NCBI GenBank assembly: GCA_902826795.1
Contig: CADEGD010000001.1
Location: 143,830 to 207,829 of the forward strand
Reading direction: 5' to 3'
Origin: an uncultured Acidobacteriota bacterium
Lineage (GTDB): Bacteria > Acidobacteriota > Blastocatellia > Pyrinomonadales > Pyrinomonadaceae
DNA: 64,000 nt
Shown here: positions 25,962 to 34,364 of the stretch, one piece after another
How positions within the stretch are numbered: position 1 is the stretch's first letter
How the letters are laid out: each line of letters opens with the position of its first letter
The notes under the pieces: generated by a model
Told to the model about the DNA's origin: nothing
Database searches by the model: none
What the model saw: only the letters and a program-made list of their open reading frames with translations
Translations under genes and position numbers: made by a program

Positions 25962-26984
25962 ATGGCTTTTGGGGCTAGCGAAAAAGTGAATCTCTTTGAC
26001 TTGACGACATCGTTGATGAGTGTACCTTCTGTCTCCGGTGAGGAAGAGGCGGTTGGATTCGGGCTGCGTGATCACTTGGCATCGCTCGGATGGAACGTTG
26101 AGCTTCAGCCGGTGAGCGAGAACCAAAACAACGTCATCGCGACGCTGAACGACACTCCGCGCGTTTGGTTTTCGACTCACATGGATACGGTGCCGCCATT
26201 CATTCCGCCGGCTGAGGATGACGAGAAGATATACGGCCGAGGAGCGTGCGATGCAAAGGGGATCATCGCCGCTCAGATCACGGCTGCCGAACAGTTACGA
26301 AAAGAAGGCATTACCGACATCGGCCTCCTGTATACGGTCGAGGAAGAGCGTGCAAGCACCGGAGCGAAGGCGGCTAATCTTCATCCGCATGCCGCGAAAT
26401 GCGAGTACATGATCAACGGCGAGCCGACCGACAATGATCTCGCGATCGGCTCGAAGGGTTCATTTCGACTGAAGATCAAAACGAAAGGGAAGGCTGCCCA
26501 TTCCGCGTATCCGGAAGAAGGTGATTCGGCGATCCTGACGCTGCTCGACATTCTCGACGACATTCGCCAAACGAAATTTCCTAACGACGACTTCTTCGGC
26601 GACACGACCGTCAACATCGGCACGCTCGAAGGCGGCCTCGCACTGAACATTATTCCACCGCGTTCCGAAGCCGGATTGCTCATCCGCTTGACGACGAAAC
26701 GCGAACCAATCGAACAGGCTCTCGAAAACATCGTCCGCGGACGCGGCGAGATCGAGGTACTGTCATGTAGCGAACCGGTAAAACTGCTCGAAATCGATGG
26801 CTTCAAACAGAAGGTCGTTCGCTTTACCACTGACATTCCACACCTGCCGAATTGGGGTAAGCCATTACTACTCGGCCCCGGCTCGATCCTCGTCGCACAT
26901 ACGAAAGATGAGTTCGTGTTGAAAAAGGATCTGGAAGATGCCGTTGGATTGTATTTGAAGTTGGTAAAGAAACTCTTGGCCTAA
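25962..26984 (+). CDS. M20 family metallohydrolase (DapE/ArgE/LysK-like)
   Basis: A 340-residue zinc hydrolase. The metal ligands are in STHMDTVPPF and GRGACDAKG. EEE and GEPTDN supply the general base and further ligands. The dimerisation insert GKAAHSAYPEEGDSAI is also present. It could be succinyl-DAP desuccinylase, which would complete the succinylase route with the dapD, dapA and dapB genes nearby, or an acetylornithine/LysW-lysine-type deacylase. Its 340 residues are shorter than classical DapE (about 375). Sequence alone does not settle this. Confidence 0.8.
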   Translation: MAFGASEKVNLFDLTTSLMSVPSVSGEEEAVGFGLRDHLASLGWNVELQPVSENQNNVIATLNDTPRVWFSTHMDTVPPFIPPAEDDEKIYGRGACDAKGIIAAQITAAEQLRKEGITDIGLLYTVEEERASTGAKAANLHPHAAKCEYMINGEPTDNDLAIGSKGSFRLKIKTKGKAAHSAYPEEGDSAILTLLDILDDIRQTKFPNDDFFGDTTVNIGTLEGGLALNIIPPRSEAGLLIRLTTKREPIEQALENIVRGRGEIEVLSCSEPVKLLEIDGFKQKVVRFTTDIPHLPNWGKPLLLGPGSILVAHTKDEFVLKKDLEDAVGLYLKLVKKLLA

Positions 26985-26986
26985 GC

Positions 26987-27904
26987 TTACTGCACGCCGC
27001 GGGTTAGATCCTCAGGAAGGTGCGGCATCGCTCCTTTCTGCGACGCAACGTAAGCGCCGATCTTGTTGGCGAAGAGGTTCACTTGATCGACATTCCAATC
27101 CCGCAACATCCCATGCACCATCGCGGCTGTAAAGGCGTCACCGGCCCCGATCGTATCAGCCGCCTTGATCGGCGAAGCCTTCTGAATAGAGACCTCGTCG
27201 CCTTTGATCAAGATACTTCCTGCTTCACCAAGCGTGACACACGCCGCGATCAGTTCGAACTTCTGTTTCAAGGTAGCCAGGCTTGCAGCCTCGCTTTCCG
27301 CAGCACAGCCAAACATTTGGGCAATTAACAAAAGTTCCTCCCGATTCAGCTTTACCACATTCGACGCGGCCAGCGAGGTTTCGAGAACCTCACGAGAATA
27401 AAAATTCTGCCTAAGATTTACGTCGAATATTCTTAAACACGACTGCCTTGTTGCCTGAACGATAGCCTGAATCGACGTCCTCGATCTTTCTCCTCTCTGG
27501 GCGAGCGAGCCAAAGCAAATCGCGTTGCACTCCGCCGCCAGTTTGAGCCAATCTTCCGAAGCTTCGAGCACATCCCACGCAACGTCTTCCAAAATGTCGT
27601 ACTCTGGCAAATCGCCTTTCAGGAGGACTTCTACACGGCCTGTATCATGAGTGTCGTCGGTTTGGACACGGTCCGTATCAACTCCTCGTTCGCGGAGAGC
27701 GGCGATCAGATCACGTCCATCGTCATCATTGCCTACGCGGCTCATGATCAGTCCTTTGTTTCCCAATTGAGTAGAAACGAAAGCGAAATTGGCGGGAGCT
27801 CCGCCCGGCATTTTTTCATCAGGTAAGACGTCCCAAAGAACCTCGCCTAGTCCGATGACAGTAAATTGCGCGGAATCAGAATTTTGATGTATTGTTTCTG
27901 CCAA
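26987..27904 (-). CDS. PfkB family sugar kinase (fructokinase-like)
   Basis: About 306 residues from a TTG at 27904. The protein opens TVIGLGEVLWDVLPDEKMPGG, with GGAPANFAF binding the sugar. The PfkB signature GAGDAFTAAMVHGM carries the catalytic Asp. This is the fructokinase branch. It is divergent from a sugar-binding lipoprotein and near a GH32 hydrolase, which fits fructose release from sucrose or fructan. No ATG exists in the right region, so the start is uncertain; the frame stays open further upstream but overlaps the divergent gene. Confidence 0.85.
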   Translation of the reverse strand: MAETIHQNSDSAQFTVIGLGEVLWDVLPDEKMPGGAPANFAFVSTQLGNKGLIMSRVGNDDDGRDLIAALRERGVDTDRVQTDDTHDTGRVEVLLKGDLPEYDILEDVAWDVLEASEDWLKLAAECNAICFGSLAQRGERSRTSIQAIVQATRQSCLRIFDVNLRQNFYSREVLETSLAASNVVKLNREELLLIAQMFGCAAESEAASLATLKQKFELIAACVTLGEAGSILIKGDEVSIQKASPIKAADTIGAGDAFTAAMVHGMLRDWNVDQVNLFANKIGAYVASQKGAMPHLPEDLTRGVQ

Positions 27905-27935
27905 GCTTTGAACCTTAGACCGTCCTATTTTGACT

Positions 27936-29000
27936 ATGACTAATCGATTGCTTCTGTTTCTTACTGCTATATCCGTGTTTTTTCTCGCAGGCTGCGTTGG
28001 CAATTCGGAAGCGCCGCAGAACACCGCCTCAAAAGATCCCAACAGAAAGATCCGCATCGGTTTTTCAATGGACACGTTAAAGGAACATTGGGTCAAAGAC
28101 AAAGAGCTGATCGAGAAACGTGCCGCGGAACTCGGAGCCGAGGTGACGACGACAGTGGCCGACAGCAACGACGAGAAGCAGATCCAGCAAGTTGAGAACA
28201 TGCTGACGAAGGGTATCGACGTGCTGATCATCGCTCCGCACAATGGCCTCGTAGCCGCGGCGGCGGTCGATAAGGCGAAGGCGATGGGAGTCTATGTGAT
28301 CAGCTATGACCGCATGATCCAGAACGACAAGGTCGACTTATTCGTCTCGCACCTTCATTCTACCGCCGGAATAATGCAAGCCGAGTATGCGTTAAAAAAT
28401 AAGCCGAAGGGAAAGTACGTACTGGTTTTTGGGGCTCCGACCGATAACAACGCCTTAATAATGAAAGAGGCTCAACTCTCGGTTTTGAAGCCCGCGGTCG
28501 AGCGCGGCGACATCGAGATCGTAGCGGATCAGGCGGCGGTCGAATGGTCTCCGGAAGCGGCGCTCAAGATCGTGGAAAATGCGCTGACAAAGAACCGGAA
28601 CGACATTGCCGCCGTCGTTGCGTCTAACGACGGAACTGCCGGTGGAGCGGCTCAGGCATTGAAGTCGCAGGGCCTTACTGCATCGGTTGTTCTGACCGGA
28701 ATGGACGCGCAGATCGACGCATTACAAAGGATTGCGCAGGGTGAACAGTCGATGACGGTCTACAAGCCGATACATCCACTAGCCTACGCCGCAGTCGAGG
28801 CTGCCGTGAAACTTGCGAAAGGCGAAAAGGTCGAGACGACACAGGCGATGAAAGCCGTCAATCGAGACATTCCTTTCCTGTATATCGAGCCGAGGATCAT
28901 CGAAAAGGGAAATCTTCTTGAGATCGTTCGCGACGGATATGAGGAGTACGACCGCATTTTCGCCAACGTTCCCGCAGATCAGCGTCCCGCAAGACCGTGA
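27936..29000 (+). CDS. Sugar ABC transporter substrate-binding lipoprotein (XylF-like)
   Basis: A 354-residue periplasmic binding protein with lipobox FLAGC. It is of the type I (RbsB/XylF) fold: IRIGFSMDTLKEHWVKDK, VLIIAPHNGLVAAAAVDKAK, YVISYDRMI and VVASNDGTAGGAAQALK are typical of the xylose-binding branch. No ATPase or permease genes lie next to it, so it is an orphan binding protein or its transporter is encoded elsewhere. ATG 27936 is used; TTG 27930 is two codons upstream. Confidence 0.87.
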   Translation: MTNRLLLFLTAISVFFLAGCVGNSEAPQNTASKDPNRKIRIGFSMDTLKEHWVKDKELIEKRAAELGAEVTTTVADSNDEKQIQQVENMLTKGIDVLIIAPHNGLVAAAAVDKAKAMGVYVISYDRMIQNDKVDLFVSHLHSTAGIMQAEYALKNKPKGKYVLVFGAPTDNNALIMKEAQLSVLKPAVERGDIEIVADQAAVEWSPEAALKIVENALTKNRNDIAAVVASNDGTAGGAAQALKSQGLTASVVLTGMDAQIDALQRIAQGEQSMTVYKPIHPLAYAAVEAAVKLAKGEKVETTQAMKAVNRDIPFLYIEPRIIEKGNLLEIVRDGYEEYDRIFANVPADQRPARP

Positions 29001-29001
29001 A

Positions 29002-30534
29002 TCACCGCCAGATCGACTTCATTCTCCATCCGCGTGCCGAAAGGAGCCTCGCCGGGCCGCCTTCGCTATAGAGTCCGAATGTCGTGAGCGGCTCGCTTGG
29101 AAAGAAAGTGTCCGTGAACGCCGTTTCACCGTCGTCGGCGATAACCTCGACCGATGAGGCGTCGAAGATCAATCTTAATTTGAGCAAAGGCTTTTGCTCC
29201 TTACGAGATGACGGGTGCCTGCCTTTGACGAATTTGTCTGAGAAGTCTGCCTTCCCGGCTTTGGACCGGTCGGTGTAGAGTATCTTAGATCTCGCGTCGT
29301 AGCCGATCCGCATACTTTCACCGGCGCCGTTAGATGCCTCGAGACCGAATTCGCTCGATGTAGACTTCGAAAGATCGAATTCGAGTAAAATGTCCGCCAT
29401 TGGTTGCTGAGAGCGGCCGAGCGCAAGCTTTCCTTCAACCGTCTTTCCTCCAACGCGAAACATCGGGCTTGAGCGAAGGCTATCGACTTCTTTCGAAAAC
29501 GTCTGAAACAACTGAATCCCATTAGGAGTTTTCTTTAGCGAAAGATCTCGCGGCAGTGTCATCGCGCTTCGCCACGGAGATGTCGGTACTTGCTGCGCGT
29601 AGTCCCAGTTACTCATCCAGCCGAGAAAGATCGTCCGGCCTTTAGGAGCATTGGTCCACGTGACGCCCGCATAATTGTCACGGCCGTAGTCCAGCCAACG
29701 GATCGTCTGCGGCGGATCGCTGCTTCGGAAAGTCTTGCCGTCAAAATCGCCCACGAAATACTGCGTAGCGGAACCGCCGAGTGGAGAGCCCGGATTAATG
29801 CTTACCAGCAGCACCCACTTCGTTTCGTTTGTGCCCTCGACCTTAAGCGGGAACAGGTCCGGACACTCCCAAACACCGGTCTGAGCGCCGATGCCTTTCC
29901 CGAAACTGCTCGCCAGTGCCCAATCCTTCAAGTTCTCCGACGAATAAAAACGGATATGATCGCCAACGGCAAGCGACACGATCCATCGTTTCGTCTCTTC
30001 GTGCCAAAACACCTTCGGGTCGCGAAAGTCACGAAGTTTTTCCCGATTCGGGATTACGGGATTCTTGTCGTATTTACTCCACGTCCTGCCATTGTCGTTG
30101 CTGACCGCGATCGCCTGGTACTGGTAGTCCGTACGTCCTGCTTTATCGCCGTCAGGATCGTGATAAGTGAACATCGCAACGAGCGGTAGGTTCTGCGAAT
30201 TCTTGAATCCCGCGGAATTGTTTACGTCGACGACCGCATTGCCCGAGAAGATGTACCCGAGCTTGTCTGGCGCCAGAGCCACCGGCAAATTTTCCCACCG
30301 AACCAGATCGCGACTAACCGCATGTCCCCAATGCATCGGTCCCCATACCGTGTCCTTCGGATAATATTGATAGAAGAGATGATACTCGCCGTTGTGATAA
30401 ACCATTCCGTTCGGATCGTTCATCCACATCGACGGCGGCGAGAAGTGTATCTGCTGGCGGTGTTTTTCGTCGTACTGAGAGAGGGCGACAGAAAACAGCA
30501 TCGTAAGAGCTGCAATAACCAAAAGAAATCTCAT
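29002..30534 (-). CDS. Glycoside hydrolase family 32 (exported invertase/levanase)
   Basis: A 510-residue beta-fructosidase with signal peptide (FLLVIAALTMLFSVALSQ). The nucleophile Asp is D40 in WMNDPNG. The RDP triad is at 171-173. The acid/base Glu is E223 in ECPDLF. The C-terminal beta-sandwich (about 370-505) includes SSVEVIADDGETAFTDTFFP. It should release fructose from sucrose, inulin or levan outside the cytoplasm. Exolevanase-like WMNDPNG and GWMSNWDYAQQVP favour fructan use. It is convergent with the binding-protein gene, with one base between the stops. Confidence 0.93.
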   Translation of the reverse strand: MRFLLVIAALTMLFSVALSQYDEKHRQQIHFSPPSMWMNDPNGMVYHNGEYHLFYQYYPKDTVWGPMHWGHAVSRDLVRWENLPVALAPDKLGYIFSGNAVVDVNNSAGFKNSQNLPLVAMFTYHDPDGDKAGRTDYQYQAIAVSNDNGRTWSKYDKNPVIPNREKLRDFRDPKVFWHEETKRWIVSLAVGDHIRFYSSENLKDWALASSFGKGIGAQTGVWECPDLFPLKVEGTNETKWVLLVSINPGSPLGGSATQYFVGDFDGKTFRSSDPPQTIRWLDYGRDNYAGVTWTNAPKGRTIFLGWMSNWDYAQQVPTSPWRSAMTLPRDLSLKKTPNGIQLFQTFSKEVDSLRSSPMFRVGGKTVEGKLALGRSQQPMADILLEFDLSKSTSSEFGLEASNGAGESMRIGYDARSKILYTDRSKAGKADFSDKFVKGRHPSSRKEQKPLLKLRLIFDASSVEVIADDGETAFTDTFFPSEPLTTFGLYSEGGPARLLSARGWRMKSIWR

Positions 30535-30626
30535 CGAGAATCTCCTCGTCGCGTTTCAAAAGATTTATCGAAGAAAGAATACAACAGATTCGCCCGTGTC
30601 GAGGTTAAAGGTTATAGTTCACGCAT

Positions 30627-31319
30627 ATGAAACTTGCCTTGATCGGGTATGGAGTAATGGGGAAGCTGATCGAACGCCTTGCGGTCGAGCAAGGCCATGA
30701 GATCGGAGCCATCATCGACGATTCCGACGCTACCTTCGTTCTGAATGAAATTGCCCAGAAGCTAAGAGGTTGCGACGTCGCGATTGACTTTACGGTCGGC
30801 AGTGCCGTACGCCAGAATGTCGAGGCTTGCATAGAGACAAACGTCCCGATCGTTGTCGGTACGACAGGTTGGAGCGACGAGCGTCCCGCGATCGAGCAGC
30901 TGATAAATGAAGCCGACGGAGCTTTGATCTTCGGTGCAAATTTCTCGATCGGCGTAAACCTTTTTTACAAGATCGCTGAATATGCCGCCCAGCTTTTCGC
31001 CAAGTTTCCCGAATACGAGGCCTTCATCGAAGAACAGCACCATTCCCGCAAGAAAGATGCTCCTAGCGGTACTGCGTTAAAGCTTAAGGAAGTTGTGGAG
31101 AAGCATGTCGAAGTCGACGCCATTGCCGCAACCCGGGCCGGCGGCATCCCCGGAACCCATCGACTCGGTTTCGATTCCGCCGCCGATCAGATCCTTCTGG
31201 AACACTCGGCACGCAGCCGCGAAGGGTTTGCTTTGGGTGCTATCAGGGCGGCCGAATGGATCGTAGGAAAGAGGGGTTTTTACGAGTTTACGGACGTGTT
31301 AGAAAGTATTTCGAAGTGA
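30627..31319 (+). CDS. dapB: 4-hydroxy-tetrahydrodipicolinate reductase
   Basis: A 230-residue DapB, slightly shorter than the usual 240-270. The nucleotide-binding N-terminus is LIGYGVMGKLIERLA. VVGTTGW at 76-82 and the catalytic segment EEQHHSRKKDAPSGTA at 135-150 (H138/H139, K142/K143) are intact. It reduces the DapA product with NAD(P)H on the way to diaminopimelate. A membrane-protein gene starts within its last codon (GTGA overlap at 31316). Confidence 0.93.
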   Translation: MKLALIGYGVMGKLIERLAVEQGHEIGAIIDDSDATFVLNEIAQKLRGCDVAIDFTVGSAVRQNVEACIETNVPIVVGTTGWSDERPAIEQLINEADGALIFGANFSIGVNLFYKIAEYAAQLFAKFPEYEAFIEEQHHSRKKDAPSGTALKLKEVVEKHVEVDAIAATRAGGIPGTHRLGFDSAADQILLEHSARSREGFALGAIRAAEWIVGKRGFYEFTDVLESISK

Positions 31320-31738
31320 TCGAGTTTCTGAAAACATTAAGCCCGCGAACGATCTTCCTGCTCGATGCCACGGGAGCTTTGGTCAGCATCATCCTTCTCG
31401 CCTTCGTGCTTCCGGCGCTCCAATCTTTTATCAGAATGCCGTATCGAGTGCTCTACCTTCTGGCGACACTCGCAGGCATGTTACTGGCAACGTCAACGGC
31501 CTGCTACCTGTTCGCCGGCCGCAGATGGAAGCCCCTTCTTGTGACGGTCGCGGTCGGCAATCTAGCGTATTGCCTTTTAACAGCGGCGGCTTTCGTTTGG
31601 TTTCGCGGAGATCTAACGATACTTGGAAAAGCGTATTTTGCCGCGGACATCGCCATCATTTTCTCGATCGCCGCGTTCGAGCTGCACTATGTATCCCGTA
31701 AAACGGTTGAGGTGGAGCTGCCCTCACAGGTCGGTTAG
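31316..31738 (+). CDS. Small integral membrane protein coupled to dapB
   Basis: 140 residues from a GTG that overlaps the dapB stop (GTGA). Four hydrophobic helices are visible: TIFLLDATGALVSIILLAFV, YRVLYLLATLAGMLLATSTA, LLVTVAVGNLAYCLLTAAAF and AYFAADIAIIFSIAAFELHY. No named family recognised. The GTG start is preferred to ATG 31256, which would overlap dapB by 64 bases. The overlap indicates coupled translation, but a functional link with lysine synthesis is unproven. Confidence 0.65.
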   Translation: MIEFLKTLSPRTIFLLDATGALVSIILLAFVLPALQSFIRMPYRVLYLLATLAGMLLATSTACYLFAGRRWKPLLVTVAVGNLAYCLLTAAAFVWFRGDLTILGKAYFAADIAIIFSIAAFELHYVSRKTVEVELPSQVG

Positions 31739-32241
31739 GTTCCGTTGAATCCGGTTGCGATCTTCAGGGTGTATGCGCCATCGGTGTTAAGGTGAGTGAT
31801 GCTTTTGACCTTTCTCAAAAACGCGTCGGCCTCGGCTTTTGTGTTTCCCGCGAAAACGGCAAGTGCGATCACATTATTGCCGACCTTTGTGTAGTAGTTG
31901 TTTTGGATAGAGTAGCAGCCGCGGGCGACAAAAACTTTGTTCCTGAGGAAGTTGTATTGATAAGACTCTGTGTCGAAATCTGCCGGCGTTTTTTCGCAAT
32001 CAGCCCCCTCGCTAAGCTTGGCACTCTTTAAAATTACCGCGTAAAATTCAGCAGTTTCAGCGACTACCGCATTTTCGTTATAGCCGAACGGAATGTCTTC
32101 GTTCTTAAACGCGGCCCGCTTGGCACACGCCGCTGACGGATCACCGCAGACGCGGCTGACGATCTTGGCTCTCTGCGAAAAGGCGTCTTGCGCAAAGGCC
32201 AAGAGCAATAAGCAGACGGCGAACGATATCAAAGTTTTCAT
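31735..32241 (-). CDS. Exported hypothetical protein
   Basis: 168 residues with a signal peptide (TLISFAVCLLLLAFAQDAFS). The mature part has several Cys (SRVCGDPSAACAK, GADCEKTP, ARGCYSIQ) that suggest disulfides. It ends HLNTDGAYTLKIATGFNGT. No family recognised. The RBS GGGGAG, nine bases before ATG 32241, fixes the start. It is convergent with the membrane-protein gene with a four-base overlap at the stops, and lies downstream of the M23 peptidase on the same strand. Confidence 0.6.
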   Translation of the reverse strand: MKTLISFAVCLLLLAFAQDAFSQRAKIVSRVCGDPSAACAKRAAFKNEDIPFGYNENAVVAETAEFYAVILKSAKLSEGADCEKTPADFDTESYQYNFLRNKVFVARGCYSIQNNYYTKVGNNVIALAVFAGNTKAEADAFLRKVKSITHLNTDGAYTLKIATGFNGT

Positions 32242-32300
32242 TCGTGTACTCTCCCCAATAAATGTTGACGATCCGCTGCGTAGGTTTTGCAGCAAAAGCG

Positions 32301-32909
32301 CTACCGTTCGTATCGAGCATCGATAAAGTCCGATGGGTCGAGCCAGCCGGAGCGATCCGTTGAATATCCCGGACCCGCCTTGTCCCACATCGGCGACGAC
32401 GATTCGCGAAGCTCGAAATGGAGATGACACAGATACTTTCCATTCGCGTTGCCGATCGTCCCGATCTTCTCCCGAATCTTCACTTCGCCTTCAGCTCTTA
32501 AAATTTCTTTCAGATGACCATACAGCGTCTGAACTTTCTCCCCGTCGGGAAGTAGATGCGTCACGATCACGACGTTGCCCCAACCGGGGCCTGCGTCGCC
32601 CGCGAAGGCTACCGACCCGTTCGCGGCCGCATAGACCGGTTCACCGCAATCGGTATTTCCGCCGGAATTCTTGTTCCAGTCTTCGCCGAGATGATTGTCG
32701 GCTCCAAAATCGAGTGCATTGAACCACGCGTCTTTCGAATCCCTCGCCGCCGTCAATTTCTTGCCGTCACCGATCGGATACGCAAACCGATCGGCCGCAA
32801 TTTTTGACGGCGTGGGCGAAGGCGGTGCTTCATTCTGAGCGGGATTTGTTCCGCAGCAGATCGACAGCCACACAAACGCAACACCGATAGCAATTTTTAT
32901 AGAACCCAT
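32301..32909 (-). CDS. M23 family metallopeptidase (lipoprotein)
   Basis: A 202-residue lysostaphin-like zinc endopeptidase. Zinc ligands are H73 and D77 in HLGEDW, and H164 in HLHFELR, with H162 as catalytic partner. LYGHLKEI carries the other conserved His. A lipoprotein-type signal (FVWLSICCG) is followed by a Pro/Ser linker. It presumably trims peptidoglycan cross-links. It stands just before dapA on the opposite strand, in a region with several cell-wall precursor genes. Confidence 0.87.
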   Translation of the reverse strand: MGSIKIAIGVAFVWLSICCGTNPAQNEAPPSPTPSKIAADRFAYPIGDGKKLTAARDSKDAWFNALDFGADNHLGEDWNKNSGGNTDCGEPVYAAANGSVAFAGDAGPGWGNVVIVTHLLPDGEKVQTLYGHLKEILRAEGEVKIREKIGTIGNANGKYLCHLHFELRESSSPMWDKAGPGYSTDRSGWLDPSDFIDARYER

Positions 32910-32973
32910 TAATTCTCGTAGCGTATTTTTGAAAGTTATCCGCTGATAAGAATATACTTACGTTTCTTGAGAT

Positions 32974-33876
32974 ATGACCAGCAGAGTTGATTGGATGCGA
33001 GGGTGTGCGACCGCATTGGTGACGCCGTTTCATAATGACGGATCGATCGATGACGCGTGCTTTACGAGATTAGTTCAACGTCAGATCAAGGGCGGTGTGA
33101 ATCTGCTCGTGCCGTGTGGAACTACTGGCGAGAGCGTGACGATGAGCGATGATGAGCGACTTCACGTCATCAAATTGACGGTCGCAGCCGCGAAAGGAAC
33201 GAAGGCAAAGGTGATCGCCGGAACGGGAAGCAATAACACCGCCGCCACGATCGACTTTACGCGCAGAGCTCGTGAAGCCGGAGCGGACGCTGCCCTTGTC
33301 GTCGCACCTTTCTATAACAAACCGACGCAGGAAGGCATGTTTGCCCACTTTTCGGAGATCGCGAAAAGCGTCAAAGGTTTCCCGATCATGCTCTACAACG
33401 TGCCGTCGCGGACCGCGTCGAACATCTCAGCTTCGACGACACTGCGTCTCGCCGAAGCCCATGAAAACATAGTCGCAACCAAGGAAGCGTCCGGAGACTA
33501 TTCGCAGGTGATGGAAATAATCGCGAACCGCCCGAGGAATTTCAGAGTGTTCTCGGGCGACGACGCATCAACGCTTCCGCTGGTCTCGCTCGGTGTCGAC
33601 GGCCTGGTTTCCGTTATCGCCAACGAGATGCCTAAAGAAACGGCAAAGATGGTCGAACACGCGCTGAACGGCTCGTTTCACTTCGCTCGACGTATTCATT
33701 ACAAGATCCTCCCGCTGATGGAAGCAAACTTTATCGAATCGTCTCCAGCCCCGTGCAAGTTCGTAATGACGGAAATGGGCCTGCTCGAGGAAAATTTAAG
33801 ATTACCGCTCGTGCCCGTCACCGCCGAAACCGGGGCTAAGCTGAAGGCTACAATGAAAGCGGTCGGGCTTACTTAG
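32974..33876 (+). CDS. dapA: 4-hydroxy-tetrahydrodipicolinate synthase
   Basis: A 300-residue TIM-barrel aldolase condensing pyruvate with aspartate semialdehyde. The Schiff-base lysine is K170 in ATKEASG. Y141 is in YNVPSRT. The substrate loop GTTGES covers 49-54. Other DapA/NAL-family enzymes share these, but ARTALVTPF-like and the Tyr/Thr set, plus dapB and dapD nearby, support DapA. It has its own start region: the gap upstream is 64 bases and divergent from the M23 gene. Confidence 0.92.
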   Translation: MTSRVDWMRGCATALVTPFHNDGSIDDACFTRLVQRQIKGGVNLLVPCGTTGESVTMSDDERLHVIKLTVAAAKGTKAKVIAGTGSNNTAATIDFTRRAREAGADAALVVAPFYNKPTQEGMFAHFSEIAKSVKGFPIMLYNVPSRTASNISASTTLRLAEAHENIVATKEASGDYSQVMEIIANRPRNFRVFSGDDASTLPLVSLGVDGLVSVIANEMPKETAKMVEHALNGSFHFARRIHYKILPLMEANFIESSPAPCKFVMTEMGLLEENLRLPLVPVTAETGAKLKATMKAVGLT

Positions 33877-33933
33877 TACTTATAACTTATCTCATATTCC
33901 GAAAGTTCGCGTTCAAGTTAGAATGATCCAGCT

Positions 33934-34320
33934 ATGGAAATCGACGATCTGAAAAATGTCGGCGGAACACCGGGCGGCCTGTGGGAATTCCTGACCGGTC
34001 TGGCGATGGCGGTCGCGGGCGGATACATGCTGATCAGCCGTGTGACCGTGACGAGCGGATTCTGGAACTGGGGCGGCTACAACACGTTCGGCCTCTCGCT
34101 GGTGCCGCTTGTTTTTGGAATCGGTATCGTCTTTTTCAACGGCAAGTCGGTGATCGGCTGGCTGCTTGTCTTCATCGGCTCTGTGATCATCCTCGCCGGG
34201 ATTATTATGAACCTGCAGATCTACTTTCAACCGACGAGTCTTTTCAACACGATCGTCATGCTAGTGCTTTTTGCGGGCGGCATCGGCCTGTTGGCGAAGT
34301 CGGTTCGGTCTCACGGATAG
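33934..34320 (+). CDS. Small integral membrane protein
   Basis: 128 residues with three to four hydrophobic helices (FLTGLAMAVAGGYMLIS, FGLSLVPLVFGIGIVFF, VIGWLLVFIGSVIILAGII, TIVMLVLFAGGIGLLA). No charged pore motif or family recognised. It lies between dapA and the DmpA-type peptidase on the same strand, with 57 bases to dapA, and is followed at once by a half palindromic repeat. Confidence 0.6.
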   Translation: MEIDDLKNVGGTPGGLWEFLTGLAMAVAGGYMLISRVTVTSGFWNWGGYNTFGLSLVPLVFGIGIVFFNGKSVIGWLLVFIGSVIILAGIIMNLQIYFQPTSLFNTIVMLVLFAGGIGLLAKSVRSHG

Positions 34321-34321
34321 C

Positions 34322-34364
34322 ATGCAGAAGCCCGCACGTTAGTAAGGGCGTAACACTCAACTTA
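34322..34364 (+). repeat. Family A half-repeat
   Basis: TGCAGAAGCCCGCACGTTAG then TAAGGGCGTAACACTCAA, nearly the same as one arm of the element at 100-175. It forms the whole spacer between the membrane protein stop and the DmpA start, so it supplies the leader of that gene. No RBS other than repeat sequence is visible. Confidence 0.8.
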
